Source: CAYNYF01 sp964401385
GTDB taxonomy: Bacteria; Planctomycetota; Phycisphaerae; SM23-33
Direction of reading: 5' to 3'
Assembly: GCA_964401385.1 (NCBI GenBank)
Contig: CAYNYF010000008.1
Span: forward strand, 1 to 64,000
DNA: 64,000 bases
The notes below the pieces were generated by a model. The model searched no databases. It had not been told where the DNA came from and worked only from the letters and a program-made list of their open reading frames with translations. Within the stretch, counting starts at the first letter, position 1. Every line of letters starts with the position of its first letter. Shown here one piece after another: positions 29,401-37,069 of the stretch. Both the position numbers and the translations under genes were made by a program.

Positions 29401-30901
29401 GCCCAACTACGCCCCCTGGGTCGACCACCGCCGGTACGGCGACATCGTCTACAACCGCTATATCAAGCACTGCTCCGACTCGGCCCGCGCCGGCGGCGAC
29501 GGCGACGCGGTCGTCGGCATCGGCGGCGGCCAGCGGGCCAACCCTTACGGCGGGTGGGACTACTGGCTGGTCGCGAATCACTTCACCTGGATCGAGAACT
29601 ACTTCGAGGAGACCGACGAGTACATCCGCTCGTTCAACTCCCCCCATCGCAAGCTTAAACCCTGCCCCGGCAAGGACGTATGGAAGAGCGTCTCGCACGG
29701 CAACTGCGGCTTCTACCGCTGGGTCGACTACGGGCACCTCCAGGGCGACTTTACCATGCTGCCGCGGGGCACCACGACGGCCAGGCAGCTCGCCGAGGTC
29801 CGCGGCCGGGGATTCGGAAAGCTGTTCCTGGGAGCCGAGCCGGTCGACGACCCGATCGGGATTCATTACTCGCAAGCGACCGTCCAGGTCGGCTACGCCC
29901 TCGGCTCGGCCGACCAGCTCGGCAACGGCGGCCCGCTCAACGCCAAGCTGGGCTTCTACAACATGCTGGAAGAGCTGGGTTACCAGTTCAAGTTCGTCTC
30001 GTACGCCCAGCTTGAGGACGGGCACCTCGGTAAGGCCGGCTACAGGCTGATGATCCTGCCGGAGTCGGCCGCCCTGTCCGACAAGGAGGCCGAGCAGCTC
30101 AAGAACTTCGTCCAGGCCGGCGGGGTGCTGCTGTGCGACCGGACGCTCGGTGAGTGGGACGAGCATGGCCGGCGGCGGCCACGAACGGTGCTGGAGGCAA
30201 CCTTGGGCATGGACCCGAAGGCGCCGGCCGAGAAAAGAATCGGCAAGGGCCGGGTGATGTATCTGGCCAGCGACATGCCGGTGCGATACTGGCGCGACCG
30301 CAACAGCCGCCCGGTCGAGGCGTACTGGAAGACGATGAAAGACGCCCTTAGCAAGGCCGGTCTGGCCGAGCCGCGGGCGCGGGTCCTTGTCGGCGGCAAG
30401 CCGGCGCGCCGGACCGAGATCCGCTACTTCCAGCTCGGCAAGATCCGCTATCACATCGTCCGGGCCGAGGTGCCCGGCAAGTACGAGTTGGTCTGCGCTG
30501 CGCCCGGCCACGTCTACGAGATGCGCGATGGGCGCTACGACGGGAACGACGGGCGAATCGAAATCCACTCCGAGCCGAGCTTTCCTGCGCTGGTGGCCGT
30601 CTCGCCGTATAAGATCGAGGTCGTAGCGGCCAAGGCCGACGACGTCAAGCAGGGAGAAGTGGTGAAGGTCTCGGCGAAGGTGCGGGCCTCGGCCCAGCCG
30701 GGCGTGCACGCCTTGAACTTCCGCGTGTACGGGCCGGATGGGGTGGAGCGGCGATATTACGGTGCTACCCTGTTCGGCAAGGACGGCGCCGCTGCGCTGA
30801 GCTTCCAGACCGCGCTCAACGAGGCCAGGGGCAATTGGACCGTGAAGGTGGCCGACCTGGCCTCCGGCACGGTCGGCGTGGCGACGTTCCAGGTGAAATA
30901 A
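26441..30901 (+). CDS. giant secreted GH42-like / beta-galactosidase-type glycoside hydrolase
   Basis: The product is about 1486 residues from MLKKKPMLACAIVVLL (26441), with GAAAGGG upstream and a signal peptide ending near ALASG. The N-terminal part carries a beta-sandwich-like domain (GFSDGLAAYVNGAKVFQR). The central TIM-barrel region matches the GH42 style: YDLMDEGSYTSY (Glu near 920, possible acid/base), SPASLKQFRAWLKEQYGTL and LNTEWETQFKTWDEV. A glutamine-amidotransferase-like trimerisation domain follows (about 1165-1265), then C-terminal beta domains. It belongs with the sulfatase and lyase-like genes in polysaccharide breakdown. The exact sugar is unknown. Confidence 0.78.
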   Translation: MLKKKPMLACAIVVLLAVGALASGGEPGRVTEWLLAGSFASPQPEKLLDEDTLANPAELAASAGQAIGGAKWARYATPTGMVNLLDKEVGIARRRNAGAVAMVYVHCPKMTPAKLLLGFSDGLAAYVNGAKVFQRPDGGGVTADAHRAEVLLGEGWNRLYLKVIWYGRFRGQWGYTARILGEDLKPIQGLKFSTKSPFPSGKPKMPKFVPFVSAYHVEHFGTHRIRLANRTPMPLENVQLLVRSRTGKELMKTDLGKLAGSSYVEADIEADEIFFQQNYPGASAVVKHAGGTLTTKIGELVLPGTHTIEYVTPHIQRMKPWAAGRCAILLITPTRTRQSIELAQRGDLEWHIVDAADQKAEKRIAEELTLYKFDCIVIADKSGGREPWDWSKVPGRRYLAKAIRDGVGIVYVNPSNLGPAMEKVLGIAPGGATRQAPPQAGGITKAADHAIVAGVPLEALPPLAPYSYKFAEATKVVAKVGDRAVIAAAEQDGRRTVVLNFGRGVELIWPIRRDDFCGARLPVWERQWSLILKTILWASKKETGLTVTCSIPAKVTRADLRREKVRAKIQLGGKTGAVGRVRVDFHTRGYDKAVRMLEGPTVAGRTSIDVSLPETFLDAGENEVDVVVMTKDKKILGWATSVFEVQPRGSIGKVSVAPAKGCYLPTDELTFTVPGKVDVDGLSLHAQLVDNRGRAVAAERRTLKKGDFRETFKFTPEGLVTPVARLQATLVASTPVDAGEPQSWTEARTEEIFFVRQELVWDTYEPVLWLTRHAANWYYDIDYFKLLRNVMWIPNGWCSDYSPRGSAYYQMVYGGFNRVGFESLHFFSMNHNWTKQTFEMRRSKFSRTKDVRWLYRTPIGPEGVPVDQPNYANLPYGNDWRNSFFPLDDPGYLQWTKRKIAWHLKGVRQFNPIIYDLMDEGSYTSYARAFDFDHSPASLKQFRAWLKEQYGTLAALNTEWETQFKTWDEVMPMHIHQARSRARKAELPNYAPWVDHRRYGDIVYNRYIKHCSDSARAGGDGDAVVGIGGGQRANPYGGWDYWLVANHFTWIENYFEETDEYIRSFNSPHRKLKPCPGKDVWKSVSHGNCGFYRWVDYGHLQGDFTMLPRGTTTARQLAEVRGRGFGKLFLGAEPVDDPIGIHYSQATVQVGYALGSADQLGNGGPLNAKLGFYNMLEELGYQFKFVSYAQLEDGHLGKAGYRLMILPESAALSDKEAEQLKNFVQAGGVLLCDRTLGEWDEHGRRRPRTVLEATLGMDPKAPAEKRIGKGRVMYLASDMPVRYWRDRNSRPVEAYWKTMKDALSKAGLAEPRARVLVGGKPARRTEIRYFQLGKIRYHIVRAEVPGKYELVCAAPGHVYEMRDGRYDGNDGRIEIHSEPSFPALVAVSPYKIEVVAAKADDVKQGEVVKVSAKVRASAQPGVHALNFRVYGPDGVERRYYGATLFGKDGAAALSFQTALNEARGNWTVKVADLASGTVGVATFQVK

Positions 30902-30995
30902 CTTCGCCCGTGAATCAGTTAGACTTACGAGCCCGGCGCTGGGCACGTGTCGGGCTCGCCGGGCGATTGCCTAGGCCAACGGCGGAGATCTGGTC

Positions 30996-33011
30996 ATGTC
31001 ATGCATCCGCAAGCGTCTGGAAGAAGCCCGCAGGCTGGTTCCCGAGGTCTTCCCCGAGCAACGGTCGGAAGCCGCTCCGCGCATCGCCGAGGCGGCCCTG
31101 GAAGGAACGCTGCTTTTCTACGGGAAGCAGCCCGTCCGCGTGGGGAGGCGAGAGATCGACTGGTCCGCCGCCCATGTGGCGCATCAGGAATGGCCGGCAC
31201 AACTGAACCGCTTTGGCCAACTTCCCGCGCTGCGGCAGATGTATCGCGACACCGGCGATGAAAGGTATGCCCGCTGCGCCCGCGACTACATCGCCGACTG
31301 GATCGAGAGCCACGAGCCCTACGGCCCGGAAGACAACGTGGGCGCCCTCGGCGATAGTACTCTGAACATGGCCATTCGCCTCGGCGGGGTTCGGTTCTCC
31401 GGCTGGCTGGGCACTCTGGTTGACTTCGCCGGTTCGCCCAGCTTCGACGAGGCTATGGCCGCCAGGATCGTTGAATCGATGCAATGGCAGTTGGCGTGGC
31501 TGGCGGCGAACCTGCCGCCCTGGGGCAACTGGCGGATCGCCGCGCTGGACTGCCTGTTTGCCAACGCCCTGCGCCTGCCGGAGGCTTTGGGCAAGCATCT
31601 GTCACCCGCCGCCGAAGCCCTGAATATCGAGTTTGCTGCGCAGATCCTCGACGACGGCGCCCACGTTGAGCGCAGCGGCGGATACCACGACTGGATGTCC
31701 CAGGTCTTCCTCATGCTTTGGCGGCTGGGGCGCCGTCGGACAGGGCTCGGCCTGTCACTGACCGACCAGCGTGTGGCGGCGATGCATGCTTACACGCTCC
31801 ACCACACAAAGCCCAACGGCAGCCTGTGCGGGTTCAACGATTCCAGCGGCCGGCTCCGCACTGACGAGGCGGGCCGGTCGGCATTGGGAAAGAGATACGC
31901 CGATCACCGCGCCCTGCTGGCTGAGATCGGCATGCCCGAGCAAGTGCCGCGGCTAGGGCTTTTTGCCTCGGCCGGCCAGGCCTTCTATCGCACCGGATGG
32001 GGAGCCGACGATCTGTGGTGGGCCTTTGACGCCGCCGGCTGGGGTGGTGCGCACAGCCACCTTTCGCGGCTGTCGCTCGAGCTGCACAACGGCCGACGGA
32101 CCACGCTGCCCGACCCGGGCATCTTTGACTACGAGATGTCCAATCCATTCGGCCCGGCCGGCAAGAGCACGCCAATGCACTCGACGATGAACGTCAACCT
32201 AGGCAACCAGGCCGACCTGGACGCCAGGCTGGTCCGCGCGGTGGAGCTGCCGCAGGCCGTCATCGTCCAGGGCCGATACGACGGCGGCTATTACCCCGGC
32301 AAGTTCGCCTGGCGCTTCGTCGACGGCAGGGGCGCCGGAAGCTACGGCGTCCATGACCGCACGCTGGTGTGGCTGAAAGACAGGGCGATGATCGTGCTGG
32401 ACTGCCTCGCCTGCGAGGCGGGGGCATCGGCCTGCCTGCACTGGATCAGCGACGACGTGAAGTACGAGTTCGATGGCCGGCGCCTGAGGGCAGCGACGGC
32501 CGACACTGAAGGCAACGTGGCCATGCAGGTCTGCCCCATCGCCCCGAACCAGGCGACGGGCTCGGTCCACCGCGGCGAGAAGGACCCCTATCTGGGCTGG
32601 GTCGCAGAAAGCCACGAGGTCCGGCCGGCACCGCTATTTCAGTTCTCCTTTCCTACGCGCCCGGTGGAAGATCGGGACCCCGCCACGGCCGTCATTGAAT
32701 GCGCGACCATCATCGTGCCCTTTTCGGGCCGGTTGTCCCCGCAATTCAAGGCTTCGGCCTGCGCGGCCGGGCCGCCCGCCCGCCCGCCGCAGGTGAGCGG
32801 AGACGTCCGCGAGGTTCGGATCGAATGGCCAGACGGAGCCGTCGATCGCGTCATCCACTCCCGTCGACTGGAACGGCCAATCATCGGCCTGGGACGGGTG
32901 CGCACCGACGCGCCCATGGTGTTGATTCTTACCCCGGCTGGCGGCCAACCGCAGGCCGTCCGCATCGGCGGAAGTCATCTGGAGATGGAAGCCCTCTCCA
33001 ACTCGCGCTGA
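30996..33011 (+). CDS. heparinase II/III family polysaccharide-lyase-like protein
   Basis: The 671-residue product has an N-terminal helical (alpha/alpha) region (PAQLNRFGQLPALRQMYRD, then SGGYHDWMSQVFLMLW) and a C-terminal beta-sandwich. The family hallmark lies near residue 350: GGAHSHLSRLSLELHNGRRT followed by LPDPGIFDYEM. No signal peptide is seen, so it may act inside the cell on imported oligosaccharides, or the start is misplaced. It follows the GH42-like gene by 94 bases and is probably co-transcribed. Substrate class (alginate, heparin-like or other uronate polymer) is open. Confidence 0.82.
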   Translation: MSCIRKRLEEARRLVPEVFPEQRSEAAPRIAEAALEGTLLFYGKQPVRVGRREIDWSAAHVAHQEWPAQLNRFGQLPALRQMYRDTGDERYARCARDYIADWIESHEPYGPEDNVGALGDSTLNMAIRLGGVRFSGWLGTLVDFAGSPSFDEAMAARIVESMQWQLAWLAANLPPWGNWRIAALDCLFANALRLPEALGKHLSPAAEALNIEFAAQILDDGAHVERSGGYHDWMSQVFLMLWRLGRRRTGLGLSLTDQRVAAMHAYTLHHTKPNGSLCGFNDSSGRLRTDEAGRSALGKRYADHRALLAEIGMPEQVPRLGLFASAGQAFYRTGWGADDLWWAFDAAGWGGAHSHLSRLSLELHNGRRTTLPDPGIFDYEMSNPFGPAGKSTPMHSTMNVNLGNQADLDARLVRAVELPQAVIVQGRYDGGYYPGKFAWRFVDGRGAGSYGVHDRTLVWLKDRAMIVLDCLACEAGASACLHWISDDVKYEFDGRRLRAATADTEGNVAMQVCPIAPNQATGSVHRGEKDPYLGWVAESHEVRPAPLFQFSFPTRPVEDRDPATAVIECATIIVPFSGRLSPQFKASACAAGPPARPPQVSGDVREVRIEWPDGAVDRVIHSRRLERPIIGLGRVRTDAPMVLILTPAGGQPQAVRIGGSHLEMEALSNSR

Positions 33012-33116
33012 CGGCCCGGCAAGGCGTGCTAAGCGGACCGCAACAATCTTTGAACAGTGGGCCGGCCCGGGGTCTGCACACATCGGAACGAATGGGAACA
33101 CGAATGACACGCCTGC

Positions 33117-33222
33117 CCGCCAGCTGTCAGGCGGGAATTCTCACGAATTGCACGAATTAAGCAGAGCTCGCTCAAGAAAAAGAGGGCATTCGTGAAATTC
33201 GCCGTGATTCGTGTAATTCGTG
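33117..33222. repeat. inverted repeat of ATTCGTG motifs between convergent genes
   Basis: CACGAATTGCACGAAT (33142-33157) and ATTCGTGTAATTCGTG (33207-33222) are inverted arms matching at 15 of 16 bases. CCCGCC...GGCGGG (33117-33136) lies just to the left. Further ATTCGTG copies lie between them. The site is between two convergent genes and could form a hairpin terminating both, or be a copy of a dispersed genomic repeat. No T-run follows the stem. Confidence 0.5.
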
Positions 33223-33290
33223 GTCTGGCTCGCTGGCCGCCCAGACGCGTCCTCGCCTCTTCACACTGTGCAAGCATTCTTCTGACGAGC

Positions 33291-36200
33291 TTAGGCTTTG
33301 GCTTTCCTCACCGGCAGGCCGACGAAGAGGCGACTGTCTACGTCGGTCAGCGGGTCGACCTCTTCGATGGCGGCGGCGTGGGCGAAGACGATGCCGGGGC
33401 GCTTGGTCCGCATCGCCCGGGCCAGCACGTTGAAGCCCTTCGGCTCGGCTGATTGCTTTTGAGCGTATTGCTCCTGCGCGATGCTCAGTGCAACCTGGCC
33501 CAGCGCCTCGCGGGCGCCGGACGCGCACGCGAACATCTCCGCCGACGTCAGCCCGTCGCGGAGGCCGTGCCGGATGATGGCTGGCTCGCCGCTGGCGTCG
33601 GTTACGACCCCGCGCGGGCCGATCAGGCCGAGCAGGTAAGCCAGCGTGCCCCGGGCGCCGCTCTTGACGGTCAGCAGTTGCGGCCCGAAGTCCTCTCCGT
33701 CGTAGTCGGTGCGGGAGGCGATCCGCTCCGAGACTTCCTCGACATGCCGATACCAGGCCTCCGGGTCGTCGCCGTCCGGCTCGGGCGGCCGGTCCAGCGA
33801 CGCGCCGACGAACGGGCTCAGCGACGCTCCCGACTCGGCCGCGATCTCGAAGCCTCGCCGCATCAGCCGCTGGAGGGCTTCCAGGGCGGCCTCGGGGCCC
33901 TTGCTCTCCAGGAGATCCGCCATGGCCCGGATGAGCGACGACCTTGTCACAAAGCCAGCCTGCGTCGACACTTCGACGCCGGCGAGATCGGAGATCTCTT
34001 TCCGCCCCTTCGGCCTCAGGCTCAGCTCCGCCAACCCCCACAGCGATTCGTGCGACGGGCAGAGCCATCTGACCAGTTCCGGGTCGCGCCGCAGGTGAGC
34101 GGCCACCGAGAGCAGCTCGCCGGCCTCGCGCTGCCCGGCCTCGGTGATCGGAAGAAACACGGCCGCCTGGTCGCCGTCGAAGTCCGCGTTCATCAGCGGA
34201 CAGCACAGCGGGTGCAGACGGATCACGCGACCCGGGATCCGCACCGGATGAAAGGCCAGCAGCGAGGTGGGCATCATCGTCGGCGCGCGGTTCAGGATGA
34301 CCCACGAGCGGGCCATGATCTCGTCGAGCGCCTTGGTCGCGCGCTCGGATCGCGCGCGGACCTCGTCGGCGCTGTCGAGTTCGCGCTGGACAACGGGTGC
34401 GAAGATCGTCCAGGCGATTTCCTCGGCCAGGCCCAACTGGTCAATGCGCATCTCCAGCGCCGGCGAAATGACAGCCCGGCCGGTGAAGAGGACCCGGCTG
34501 CCGAACTGGACGAGACCACGGCGGGTGGGGGAGATAAACGGCTCGTCAATGACGAGCAACACCTCGAAAAAGGTGTTGGTTCGATCCTGGAGCTGGACGA
34601 GGGCCGTCTGGATGAGACTCTTGGGTGTCTTTTCGGCCAGCAGGCGCGACAACTTGGCGTTCGCCTCCACCACAGAGCTATATTCGGGCAGCTCTTCGAA
34701 GGCGCCGATCTCTGTCAGCGGACGATCCCGCAGCCAGGGGTGCGCTATCGGGCGGGCGAGCTTCAGCGTCGGGCCCTCGGGCGGGACGAACCGGAAGGTG
34801 AGCTTCTCGCCGTCCAATCCGGCGCGGATGCCCGCCGCGGCCAGGCGGCGCAGGAGCTCGCCGAACTTCGGCGCCGGCGGCCCGGCCTGCTCGATGGGCC
34901 CTGCTGCGACCCGAGCCGCCAGGCCCTCGGCGTTGTCCCGATCCACCGAGCGCGTGTTGTGGTATTCGGCGATGGTCTCGTAAGCACCCAGGTCGCGGAG
35001 GGTGTAACACTCCATGTAGCCTTGATACTGGCAGCCCTTGGTCGTGACCGACGCATAGATCTTTCCTCGTGCGAGGTGATGGGTCTCGCCCCAATACACC
35101 CAGCCGACGGTGCTGGTTCGGGAGAGCTTCTTGCCGCCCCGTCCGCAGGTGAGCGTCTCCATCCCCGATCTGGGCAAATCGGCTTCCACGAGGCGCCCGC
35201 GAACCTCGTCTTCGCCGGGGGCGCCGAAGGGCGGTACGATTACCGGCTGCCCTTGGGCCCGGGCGATACGGCCCGTCAAGGCCTCGAGGAGCTGACCGTG
35301 GTGCAGCCGCGTTTGGAGGCCGCTGAAAGCGTAGACCAGCTCGACCGGCGTGCCGTCGGGAAGGTGGGGCATCTCCGCGTCCGGCAGGACGCGCGTGATC
35401 GTGCCCTTCGCGCCGTGTCGATTGCTGAGTTTGTCGCCCGGCTCCAGCGGCCGGGGGAAACCGAAGCGCTTCACCGTCGATTCGCTGATGACGATTCCGT
35501 CGTCATGCGTGGCCGCGCCCCAGGAGATGAAGGCGGTCAGCAGGTTCCGTCCGCACCAGAAGCCCGGCACGTCGGGCTCGTTTCCGGTCTGCACGTAGGC
35601 GGGCTCGGGCTCCGGCGGCACCACCCATTGCCTCATCATGTTCACGGCCATGAGCAGCCGGTTCGGGTCGTCGTGTTCGAGGAACGGTACCATCGACGCC
35701 GTCAGGCCCAGTGCCGCCTCGGGCTTCTCGTCGACAATCTCCAGCTTTCCGTCGCGGATCTCTGCCCCCACGGCGATGCTGAGGATCCGGCCGATCCTCA
35801 TCCCCTCGGGCGTCTCGAACGGGCAGGTGCGCCCAAGCTGGCCGGCGGCAAAGACCCTCTGCCGCCCGGGGATTTCGACCCTTCGCAAGTGTGTCCGAAT
35901 CGACAGCCAGTTCTGTTCATCCAGACGGATGCGATCCGGCGCTGTGAGGAAATCCCGAAACCACCTGTCCAGGGGCAGCCAGGATCGCAGCATAGGCTGG
36001 TCCCAGGCCAGATCGGGCGGGGCCTGGCCCAGTCGCTGCTCGATATAGTCGTAGAGCTGCTCGCCGACGCAGCGGATTTCGGCCAGGTCCAGCTCTTCCT
36101 GAGAGGCAGTCGGAACGACGACCAGTCTCGCTCCATCCAGCTCGAAGACCCCGTCTTCGTCCGGCTGGGGCAGATCGGTATATTCGATCTCCACGGAGCC

Positions 36201-36365
36201 CCCGGCCGCGGCCACAGCCACCTTGACGCGGCAGGTGTGCAGCCCGGCCGCGTCAACGTGATAGCCCGCCAGCGGCAGCCTCTCGGTCAGCAGTCGCGGC
36301 AGCCGGTCGGTCAGGAACTTCTCATACGAACGCTTGTGCCACGGTGCCGAAGCGCTAACGCCCAT
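33291..36365 (-). CDS. miniature RNA polymerase: beta and beta' catalytic cores fused in one protein
   Basis: The 1024-residue protein carries beta motifs first: CPFETPEG (181-188), MVPFLEHDDPNRLLM (225-239), HDDGIVISE (287-295) and GDKLSNRHGAKG (310-321). Lys312 and Lys320 match E. coli beta Lys1065 and Lys1073. Next is TVGWVYW (419-425). Beta' motifs follow: RVLFTGRAVI (624-633), LNRAPT (691-696) and the metal-binding NADFDGDQ (726-733, Asp728/730/732). A bridge-helix-like region lies at about 935-970. Absent are most of the beta N-terminal lobes, the beta' zinc finger and C-terminal part, and a recognisable trigger loop. GGGAGGA precedes the ATG, which abuts the sigma stop. Catalysis is predicted, not shown. 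Confidence 0.9.
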   Translation of the reverse strand: MGVSASAPWHKRSYEKFLTDRLPRLLTERLPLAGYHVDAAGLHTCRVKVAVAAAGGSVEIEYTDLPQPDEDGVFELDGARLVVVPTASQEELDLAEIRCVGEQLYDYIEQRLGQAPPDLAWDQPMLRSWLPLDRWFRDFLTAPDRIRLDEQNWLSIRTHLRRVEIPGRQRVFAAGQLGRTCPFETPEGMRIGRILSIAVGAEIRDGKLEIVDEKPEAALGLTASMVPFLEHDDPNRLLMAVNMMRQWVVPPEPEPAYVQTGNEPDVPGFWCGRNLLTAFISWGAATHDDGIVISESTVKRFGFPRPLEPGDKLSNRHGAKGTITRVLPDAEMPHLPDGTPVELVYAFSGLQTRLHHGQLLEALTGRIARAQGQPVIVPPFGAPGEDEVRGRLVEADLPRSGMETLTCGRGGKKLSRTSTVGWVYWGETHHLARGKIYASVTTKGCQYQGYMECYTLRDLGAYETIAEYHNTRSVDRDNAEGLAARVAAGPIEQAGPPAPKFGELLRRLAAAGIRAGLDGEKLTFRFVPPEGPTLKLARPIAHPWLRDRPLTEIGAFEELPEYSSVVEANAKLSRLLAEKTPKSLIQTALVQLQDRTNTFFEVLLVIDEPFISPTRRGLVQFGSRVLFTGRAVISPALEMRIDQLGLAEEIAWTIFAPVVQRELDSADEVRARSERATKALDEIMARSWVILNRAPTMMPTSLLAFHPVRIPGRVIRLHPLCCPLMNADFDGDQAAVFLPITEAGQREAGELLSVAAHLRRDPELVRWLCPSHESLWGLAELSLRPKGRKEISDLAGVEVSTQAGFVTRSSLIRAMADLLESKGPEAALEALQRLMRRGFEIAAESGASLSPFVGASLDRPPEPDGDDPEAWYRHVEEVSERIASRTDYDGEDFGPQLLTVKSGARGTLAYLLGLIGPRGVVTDASGEPAIIRHGLRDGLTSAEMFACASGAREALGQVALSIAQEQYAQKQSAEPKGFNVLARAMRTKRPGIVFAHAAAIEEVDPLTDVDSRLFVGLPVRKAKA

Positions 36366-36962
36366 CTAAGTATCCTCCCACTTGGTTTCGATGTCCTTCC
36401 ACGATCGCTCCAACATCCTTCGGGCGTAGAACAGCCGGGATTTGACGGTCCCGACGGGGATGCCGAGCTGCTCGGCGATCTGACCGATGTCCATTTGCTC
36501 TTCCTGCACGAGCCGCATTACATCGCGTTTTTCCTCTGGCAGGCCGTCTATGAATCGGCGGAACAGCTCCGCCCGTTCGGCCAGTTCGGCCGCGGCGTCC
36601 GGGCCGAGCACCGACGCGTCGATCATCCAGCCGGGAAGGAGATCCTCGTCTTCTTCGCCCGACGGGCTGCGGACCTCCAGCGGCCGGTGCCTCCGCCGGC
36701 GGGCCGAGCGCAGATAGTTCAGCGCCAGGTTCGTCGCGATCCCCAGCAGCCATGCCCGCACCGTCCCCCCGCCGGTCCACTGACCGGACCGCGTCCACAG
36801 TCTCAGGAAGACTTCCTGGAGCAGGTCCTCGGCGGCCGCGGCGTCCCGTACGATTCGCTTCAATCGGCTTCGGACGGCCTGACTGTGGCGCGCGAACAAT
36901 GTGTCGAACGCCTGCGCGTCCCGCGACTGGACGCGCCCCACGAGGTCTTCATCCGATGGCAT
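36366..36962 (-). CDS. ECF-type sigma factor
   Basis: The 198-residue protein has region 2 at about 10-85 (AEDLLQEVFLRLWTRSGQW, AWLLGIATNLALNYLRS) and region 4 at about 140-190 (LPEEKRDVMRLV, IGQIAEQLGIPVGTVKSRL). There are no regions 1.1 or 3, so it is a group 4 (ECF) sigma. The linker is acidic. Its TAG stop is directly followed by the polymerase ATG, so the two are translated together. No anti-sigma gene is adjacent. Whether it loads the neighbouring miniature polymerase, the normal one, or both is the key question. Confidence 0.92.
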   Translation of the reverse strand: MPSDEDLVGRVQSRDAQAFDTLFARHSQAVRSRLKRIVRDAAAAEDLLQEVFLRLWTRSGQWTGGGTVRAWLLGIATNLALNYLRSARRRRHRPLEVRSPSGEEDEDLLPGWMIDASVLGPDAAAELAERAELFRRFIDGLPEEKRDVMRLVQEEQMDIGQIAEQLGIPVGTVKSRLFYARRMLERSWKDIETKWEDT

Positions 36963-36984
36963 TCTCGGCGACTCTCAATCCAGA

Positions 36985-37010
36985 AGACACCTCAGGGGGC
37001 AACGAGGTTC
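36985..37010 (-). promoter_or_regulatory. possible ECF-type promoter upstream of the sigma gene
   Basis: On the minus strand GAAC (37007-37010) and TGTCT (36985-36989) are 17 bases apart. This resembles the GGAAC/CGTCT pattern of many ECF promoters, and it lies 22 bases before the sigma start codon. It sits in the only clear gap (107 bases) near the end of the operon. It could allow self-regulated expression of sigma and polymerase. Short motifs like this also occur by chance. Confidence 0.3.
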
Positions 37011-37069
37011 ACCGGCGAGCGAAAAAAATCCCGCTGGCCCCGCAATAGAGCGCGGAGAAGTTGGGGAAT

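Noticed and set aside
27224..30946. A 1240-residue minus-strand frame opposite the GH42-like gene, and a 730-residue one at 1576-3768
   Set aside because: Both have no recognisable motifs, while the opposite frames have signal peptides and domain signatures.
33291..36365. Mini polymerase as a decayed rpoB or rpoC gene
   Set aside because: It is open over 3 kb, keeps invariant residues of both active-site halves in order, and is tightly coupled to an intact sigma gene. Decay would not join the two cores this cleanly.
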